Positions 31,605 to 36,567 of a DNA stretch of 36,567 nucleotides are shown here, piece by piece. The notes beneath the pieces are model-generated. The model had not been told where the DNA came from. It searched no databases and was given only the letters and a program-made list of their open reading frames with translations. The DNA comes from Vicinamibacteria bacterium (lineage in GTDB: Bacteria > Acidobacteriota > Vicinamibacteria > Fen-336 > JAGNNV01), in NCBI GenBank assembly GCA_017990495.1, contig JAGNNV010000011.1, positions 1 through 36,567 of the forward strand. Direction: 5' to 3'. The translations under genes were made by a program, and so were the position numbers. How positions within the stretch are numbered: position 1 is the stretch's first letter; each line of letters begins with the position of its first letter.

Positions 31605-34600
31605 ATGATCAAAGCCATCATCCGTTTCAGCGCCAACAACCGTTTCATCGTCCTCCTGATGACCGCGGTGGCCGTGGGCTACGGCCTCTATGTCGTGATG
31701 CACATCCCCGTGGATGCGATTCCTGATCTCTCCGACACTCAGGTCATCATCTACTCCCGCTGGGACCGAAGTCCCAACGTGATGGAAGACCAGGTGACGT
31801 ACCCGATCGTCACCGCCCTGCTCGGCGCGCCCAACGTCAAAGTCATCCGCGGTTTTTCCGATTTTGGCTACTCATACGTGTACGTCATCTTCAAAGACGG
31901 CACGGATATCTACTGGGCGCGCAGCCGCGTCGTCGAGTACCTCTCCAAGATCCAGCCCCTGCTGCCTGCTGGGGTGAAGACAGAGCTTGGACCCGACGCC
32001 ACGGGTGTCGGCTGGGTCTTTCAATACGCCTTGGTGGACGACTCCAACACTCACTCACTCTCCGATCTGCGCTCCTTTCAGGACTGGAACCTTCGCTACC
32101 GACTTCAAGCCGTGAGCGGCGTGGCGGAAGTGGCCTCCATCGGGGGATTTGTGCAGCAGTATCAAGTCACAGTGGATCCCAACCGCCTCAAGAGCTACGG
32201 CCTGGCGATTATGGACGTGAGTGCCGCGGTCCGCGCCAGCAACAACGAGGTGGGTGGCCGGCTGCTCGAATTCGCCGGCAAGGAGTTCATGGTCCGCGGT
32301 CGCGGCTATGTGCGGGCCAAGGAGGATCTCGAAAAGGTGGTCCTGAAGACGGACGAGCGGGGCACCCCCGTGCTGATCCGCGACGTCGGAGAGGTGTCCC
32401 TCGGCCCGGAACTCCGTCGCGGCGTGTCGGACCTTGACGGCATGGGCGACACCGTGGGCGGCATCGTGGTCATGCGGCACGGAGAAAACGCGCGCGCGGT
32501 CATCGAGCGGGTCCGCGAACGCCTGAAGGAGGTCGAGCCATCACTACCCAAGGGGGTCCGCGTGGTGACCACCTACGACCGCTCGGAGTTGATCGACCGT
32601 TCGATCGACAACCTGAAACACGAGCTGGCCCTCGAGATGCTGGTGGTCAGCCTCGTGATCCTGGTTTTCCTGTGGCACATACCCTCCGCCATCGTGCCCA
32701 TCGTCACCATTCCGGTTTCGGTGTTGCTCGCGTTCATCCCCATGGCCCTGATGGGGATCTCCTCGAACATCATGTCGCTCGCCGGTATCGCGATCTCCAT
32801 CGGCGTCCTCGTGGATGGCGCCATCGTGGAGGTGGAGAACGCCTACAAGAAACTCGAGCGCTGGCAGAGCGAGGGCCGGAAAGGCGATTTCCATGCCGTG
32901 CGCCTTGAAGCACTGCTGGAAGTAGGGCCTTCTGTTTTCTTCTCGCTCCTGGTGATCGCGGTGGCGTTCCTTCCGATCTTCACCCTCGTGGATCAAGAAG
33001 GCCGGCTCTTCAGGCCGCTCGCCTGGACCAAGAACCTCACCATGTTCATGGCCGCGGGTCTCGCGCTGACTCTCGACCCCGCGCTCCGGATGCTGTTCGC
33101 GCGAATGGACTTCGTGAGCTTCCGTCCGCGGTGGCTTGCGTGGCTCTACAACCAGGTGACCGTGGGGCGCTACTACCCCGAAGAGAAGCACCCCATCAGC
33201 CGTTTCCTGTTCGCGATCTACGAACCCGCGTGCCGAGCCGTCTTGCGGCATCCCAGAAAGACGATCCTGGCCGCGGTGCTGGTCGTCGCCACCACGATCC
33301 CGGCGTACCTTTCCCTCGGCCATGAGTTCATGCCCGCCTTGAACGAGGGCACGATGCTCTACATGCCGACCACCCTCCCCGGCATCTCGGTCACCGAAGC
33401 GAGCCGCCTGCTCCAGGTACAGGACCGGATTTTGAAGTCGTTCCCCGAAGTGGAGCGGGTCTTCGGAAAGGCCGGGCGCGCGGAAACGTCCACGGACCCG
33501 GCACCCTTCTCGATGATGGAGACGACGGTGATCCTGAAGCCGCCTTCGGAATGGAGGTCGAAGGACCGCTGGTATTCGTCGTGGTCACCGGAGTGGCTCA
33601 GCAACCTTGTGTGGCGCCGGATCTGGCCCGACCGTCTGTCGTGGGACGAGCTCGTCACCGAGATGAACGCGGCGCTCCAGATCCCGGGCACGACCAACGC
33701 CTGGACCATGCCGATCAAGGCGCGCATCGACATGCTCACTACCGGGGTGCGGACTCCAGTTGGCATCAAGGTCTACGGCTCCGACCTCAAGGAGATCGAG
33801 ACGATCGGTGCGCGCCTGGAGCAGATTCTGAGGGACCTTCCTGGCACACGTAGCGTATTCGCCGAGCGCGTCGCCGGGGGCTATTTCGTGGACTTCGACC
33901 TCAACCGCGAGGCCTTGGCCCGGTATGGCCTGACGGTGGCGCAGGCCCAGGACGTGATCATGTCCGCGGTGGGCGGCGAGAATGTGACCACCACCATCGA
34001 AGGACGGGCGCGCTTCCCGGTTAACGTTCGCTACCCGCGCGAACTCCGGGACGATATAGAGAGCCTGCAGGGAGTGCTGGTGATGACTCCGAGCGGCGCG
34101 CAGATCCCGCTCGCTCAACTCGCGAAGATCGAGTCGGTCGTCGGTCCGTCGATGATCCGGAATGAGAACGGGCTGCTCGCGGGCTACGTCTACGTCGACA
34201 CGGGCGTCAGCGATATCGGGGGCTACGTTGAGCGCGCCAAGCAGGCCGTGGCGCAGGGCCTGACCCTCAAGTCCGGCTACTCCCTGGAGTGGAGCGGCCA
34301 GTACGAGAACATGATCCGGGTGCGCGAGCGATTGAAGATCGTGGTCCCCCTGACCATCTTCACGATCTTCTTCCTGCTCTATATGAACACGAAGTCGACC
34401 GTGAAGGCCGGGATCGTGATGCTGGCCGTCCCCTTCTCGATAGTGGGCGCGGTCTGGCTCATGTACTTCCTCGACTACAACGTTTCGATCGCGGCCTGGG
34501 TGGGCATGATCGCCCTGATGGGCCTCGACGCCGAGACTGGCGTGTTCATGCTCCTGTTCCTCGATCTCTCGTACGACGAGGCGAAAGCGAAGGGGAAGCT

Positions 34601-34874
34601 CCGGAGCATGGCGGAGTTGCACGAGGCCATCATCCACGGCGCGGTCAAGCGAGTGCGACCGAAGATGATGACCGTTACCGCGGCGTTCATGGGGCTCATG
34701 CCGATCATGTGGTCCACAGGCGCCGGCGCCGACGTGATGAAACGCGTGGCCGCTCCCATGGTCGGGGGCCTCGCGACGTCGTTCCTCATGGAGCTGCTCG
34801 TCTACCCGGCGGTCTACCTTCTTTGGAAGTGGAACTCCGAAGTGAAGCCCAGCATCCAGAAATCGGAGGCGTGA
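31605..34874 (+). CDS. cusA: Heavy-metal RND efflux pump, CusA type (Cu/Ag)
   Basis: A 1089-residue proton-driven inner-membrane pump. Helix 4 reads AISIGVLVDGAIVEVENAYK (D404, E411), the form typical of monovalent Cu(I)/Ag(I) pumps, in contrast to the CzcA form at 10070. The three Met residues that bind copper in E. coli CusA are conserved: M587 in LYMPTT, M637 in PFSMMETT and M710 in RIDMLTTG. Between the last two there is a Trp-rich segment (about 650-680) longer than in the E. coli protein. Ten bases separate it from cusB. The stop lies one base before the GTG of the HD-GYP gene, so that gene is probably co-translated. Confidence 0.95.
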   Translation: MIKAIIRFSANNRFIVLLMTAVAVGYGLYVVMHIPVDAIPDLSDTQVIIYSRWDRSPNVMEDQVTYPIVTALLGAPNVKVIRGFSDFGYSYVYVIFKDGTDIYWARSRVVEYLSKIQPLLPAGVKTELGPDATGVGWVFQYALVDDSNTHSLSDLRSFQDWNLRYRLQAVSGVAEVASIGGFVQQYQVTVDPNRLKSYGLAIMDVSAAVRASNNEVGGRLLEFAGKEFMVRGRGYVRAKEDLEKVVLKTDERGTPVLIRDVGEVSLGPELRRGVSDLDGMGDTVGGIVVMRHGENARAVIERVRERLKEVEPSLPKGVRVVTTYDRSELIDRSIDNLKHELALEMLVVSLVILVFLWHIPSAIVPIVTIPVSVLLAFIPMALMGISSNIMSLAGIAISIGVLVDGAIVEVENAYKKLERWQSEGRKGDFHAVRLEALLEVGPSVFFSLLVIAVAFLPIFTLVDQEGRLFRPLAWTKNLTMFMAAGLALTLDPALRMLFARMDFVSFRPRWLAWLYNQVTVGRYYPEEKHPISRFLFAIYEPACRAVLRHPRKTILAAVLVVATTIPAYLSLGHEFMPALNEGTMLYMPTTLPGISVTEASRLLQVQDRILKSFPEVERVFGKAGRAETSTDPAPFSMMETTVILKPPSEWRSKDRWYSSWSPEWLSNLVWRRIWPDRLSWDELVTEMNAALQIPGTTNAWTMPIKARIDMLTTGVRTPVGIKVYGSDLKEIETIGARLEQILRDLPGTRSVFAERVAGGYFVDFDLNREALARYGLTVAQAQDVIMSAVGGENVTTTIEGRARFPVNVRYPRELRDDIESLQGVLVMTPSGAQIPLAQLAKIESVVGPSMIRNENGLLAGYVYVDTGVSDIGGYVERAKQAVAQGLTLKSGYSLEWSGQYENMIRVRERLKIVVPLTIFTIFFLLYMNTKSTVKAGIVMLAVPFSIVGAVWLMYFLDYNVSIAAWVGMIALMGLDAETGVFMLLFLDLSYDEAKAKGKLRSMAELHEAIIHGAVKRVRPKMMTVTAAFMGLMPIMWSTGAGADVMKRVAAPMVGGLATSFLMELLVYPAVYLLWKWNSEVKPSIQKSEA

Positions 34875-34875
34875 G

Positions 34876-35898
34876 GTGCCGGGAAGGCGTGCCGCGCGAG
34901 CGGCCATCGCGGGCGCTCTCCTTCTTACGGGCTTGCTCCATGCAATCACGCCCGTAGGGCCCAGCGGGTGGCACTGGTTGCACCTTATGGCGCAGAAGCT
35001 CTACTTGGCGCCGATCATAATGGCCGGGGCGTTGCTGGGCCCCTCGGGCGCCTTCGTCGCCACTGCCGCTGCGAGTGCTCTCTTCGCGGTCCACATCATT
35101 TTGGACTGGCGTGGTTTCGAGATGGTCCAGGCGGGGCAGGTGGCGGAGATTGCGAACTTCTGGATCGTCGGAGCGGTCGCGGCCATCCTGTTCCGCCACG
35201 AGCGCGAGGCGCGCGAGGCGACACGCGTGGCGCACGAGGAAACCCTGGCGGCGCTGGCCGGATCCCTGGAGCTGCGAGAGCACTACACCGCAGGGCACTC
35301 GCGGCGGGTCCGTGGCTACGCTCTTGTGATCGCCGAAGAGATGGGGCTCCGGGATCCAGCCTTCCTCGCCAATCTCGCTCAAGGCGCTCTGCTGCACGAC
35401 GTAGGCAAGATCGGCATCCCCGACCGCATCCTGCTCAAACCCGGGCCGCTCGGGGAAGAGGAGCGGAGCACAATGCGGCGACATCCTCAGATGGGGGCCT
35501 CGTTGGTGGGTGAAATCGCGTGGCTGCGGCCGGCCCGCGCCCTGATCCTGGCCCATCATGAGAGGTACGACGGCGCCGGTTACCCCCAGGGTCTCGCGGG
35601 AGCGACGATCCCCTTGGCCGCCCGCATCTTCACGGTCGCGGACGCCTTTGACGCGCTGACCACGGATCGCCCGTACCACGAAGCTCTCTCGTGGGAAGAG
35701 GCGGCCTTGAAGATCAAGGACGGGAGCGGCACGCAGTTCGACCCCGACGCCTGCGTCGCCTTCCTGCGAATCCCATACCACGCCTGGGCGCACGTGGCCG
35801 CAGGTACGGGCGTCACGTTGCGTCGCGGCGCGCCAGGCGCGGCTCTCGACGTTCGTAACGCTGGTGGCGAGTTGGCGAACCCGGGCCTGGCCCAATGA
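34876..35898 (+). CDS. Membrane HD-GYP domain protein (putative c-di-GMP phosphodiesterase)
   Basis: A 340-residue protein with about four N-terminal membrane helices (residues 8-106) and a cytoplasmic HD-GYP domain. Landmarks are the HYTAGHSRRV segment (H141), LLHDVGKIGIPDRILLKPG (HD at 174-175), MRRHPQMG (H203) and HHERYDGAGYP (227-237), so metal ligands and the GYP signature are present. HD-GYP enzymes hydrolyse c-di-GMP. The GTG start at 34876 is one base from the cusA stop and has GGAGG upstream. The close coupling to a copper pump is unusual. The membrane part may sense metal or envelope state. Confidence 0.9.
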   Translation: MPGRRAARAAIAGALLLTGLLHAITPVGPSGWHWLHLMAQKLYLAPIIMAGALLGPSGAFVATAAASALFAVHIILDWRGFEMVQAGQVAEIANFWIVGAVAAILFRHEREAREATRVAHEETLAALAGSLELREHYTAGHSRRVRGYALVIAEEMGLRDPAFLANLAQGALLHDVGKIGIPDRILLKPGPLGEEERSTMRRHPQMGASLVGEIAWLRPARALILAHHERYDGAGYPQGLAGATIPLAARIFTVADAFDALTTDRPYHEALSWEEAALKIKDGSGTQFDPDACVAFLRIPYHAWAHVAAGTGVTLRRGAPGAALDVRNAGGELANPGLAQ

Positions 35899-35912
35899 CT
35901 AGGGAGAATGTT

Positions 35913-36362
35913 ATGGAAACAGATGCCACGATCAAGGAATGGGTCTCGAGGCACAAGGTGACATGGGAGGTCGGGGCCTTTCAGGAGTTGGCGGAACACC
36001 AGGTGACGACTGTGGGCTTCGAGCTGCGCCTCTTCGGACAGCACGAGCCCGGGTTCCATGCAAGCGCGGGTTGCGAGAGTTGCGGTCCGGTCTTCGAGAG
36101 GCTCCGGACCATCGCACTCGCCGCGTTTCCGAAGGAGCACCGCCCGACGACTTACGAGATCGAACCCTCGGATGCGTCACTTCATCATAGGCCGGAAAGC
36201 GGGTGGACGCCTGAGGTCGAGCTCACGGTGCATATCGTGCATCGCGAGAACTATCTCCGCCCAGTTGACGGATGCGAGCGGCGCTGCGCCGAGGAGATCC
36301 AGAACTCGCTACGCGCCCTGGGTGTCCAACCGAAAACCTGGTCGAACACGCGGAGGGGGTGA
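35913..36362 (+). CDS. Uncharacterised protein with two CxxC-type pairs
   Basis: A 149-residue soluble protein with no signal peptide. It contains C54-E-S-C57 and C121-E-R-R-C125, with several His (GFHAS, HHRPE, HIVHRENY), so a zinc site is plausible. It is otherwise unrecognised. ATG 35913 is preferred since GGGAG lies six bases upstream. An ATG at 35895 overlapping the HD-GYP stop would add six residues. It follows the HD-GYP gene closely and belongs to the same transcript. Confidence 0.75.
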   Translation: METDATIKEWVSRHKVTWEVGAFQELAEHQVTTVGFELRLFGQHEPGFHASAGCESCGPVFERLRTIALAAFPKEHRPTTYEIEPSDASLHHRPESGWTPEVELTVHIVHRENYLRPVDGCERRCAEEIQNSLRALGVQPKTWSNTRRG

Positions 36363-36416
36363 ACCCCGAGCGGTGATGAAAACAAGAACGAAAGAACGAT
36401 GGAAAGAAGGTCTCAC

Positions 36417-36567
36417 ATGACTTTGATAGGTCGGAAGACGATACCTGTGCTGATGATGACGGTCCTGCTCGCTTCGGTCGGGCAGGCCGCGACAAAGACC
36501 GAGCCGGCGATACGGCCCAATCTCGCCGACGTGAAGGCGCGGACGCCGGAGTTCATCGCCTGGTCGA
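36417..36567 (+). CDS. Exported protein, N-terminal part (cut by window edge)
   Basis: Fifty codons are visible. They encode a signal peptide (basic GRK, then TIPVLMMTVLLASVGQAA, cleavage near residue 25) and the start of a mature chain, KTEPAIRPNLADVKARTPEF. AAGG lies about seven bases before the ATG. The family cannot be recognised from this part. It is 54 bases after the preceding gene. Confidence 0.65.
   Translation, partial: MTLIGRKTIPVLMMTVLLASVGQAATKTEPAIRPNLADVKARTPEFIAWS

Noticed and set aside
33585-34949. 454-codon minus-strand open frame opposite cusA
   Set aside because: Its composition (very His/Arg/Asp-rich) is that of an antisense shadow; cusA is clearly the gene.
1-36567. 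Transposons, integrases, tRNA attachment sites, CRISPR arrays
   Set aside because: None was recognised on either strand; the duplicated block is the only sign of rearrangement.

Overview
The window is GC-rich DNA from a Gram-negative bacterium. Outer-membrane TolC-type factors, lipoproteins, Tat signals and RND pumps show the Gram-negative envelope. The phylum cannot be fixed from the sequence. Nearly every gene concerns metal sensing, efflux, oxidation or chaperoning, so this looks like a heavy-metal resistance island. No transposase, integrase, tRNA or rRNA was recognised.

Minus strand, 1-18912. The promoter-distal end holds a histidine kinase, a stand-alone receiver and the start of an EAL-domain protein (a likely c-di-GMP pathway), then a secreted BNR/sialidase-fold protein. 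From 18912 down to 3517 lies what looks like one very long operon. It starts with an OmpR-type regulator and a membrane sensor kinase, followed by a methyltransferase, a small Cys-rich exported protein, czcC-czcB-czcA (RND pump of the Zn/Co/Cd type), a Cys-less HMA-like protein, a DUF1800/DUF1501 pair, a PII-like protein, a P1B-type ATPase (Zn/Cd/Pb type) and a frameshifted metallophosphoesterase. Most junctions are 4-base start/stop overlaps or gaps under 40 bases.

Middle, 18966-22556. A CsoR/FrmR-family repressor that has lost its metal-ligand cysteines, plus a broken Cys-rich gene, form a decayed copy of the intact pair at 22597-23203. Between the two copies lie a minus-strand merR-merT-merP-copZ-like operon with a recognisable MerR-type promoter, a fragment of an OmpR-type regulator that is paralogous to the intact one at 18238-18912, and a DUF4198 gene.

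Plus strand, 22527-36567. A promoter with a perfect 16-bp CsoR-type operator drives the intact repressor and a small exported protein with two C-x9-CCCE repeats. Then come a heavy-metal-binding lipoprotein, a TolC-like lipoprotein, a multicopper oxidase, a c-type cytochrome, two small exported proteins, another Cys-rich exported protein, cusC-cusB-cusA (Cu/Ag-type RND pump), an HD-GYP protein and two uncharacterised genes, the last cut by the window end.

How it fits together (inference): the minus-strand operon would export divalent zinc-group metals in two steps, with the ATPase moving metal to the periplasm and CzcCBA moving it out. The plus-strand cluster would handle copper and silver by repression, periplasmic binding, oxidation and CusCBA export. 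The mer-type operon handles mercury or another thiophilic metal but has no reductase in the window. The most unusual items are the CCCE-repeat protein under a CsoR-like repressor whose His ligand is Tyr, its decayed duplicate, and the placing of DUF1800/DUF1501, PII-like and HMA-like genes inside a metal-efflux operon.
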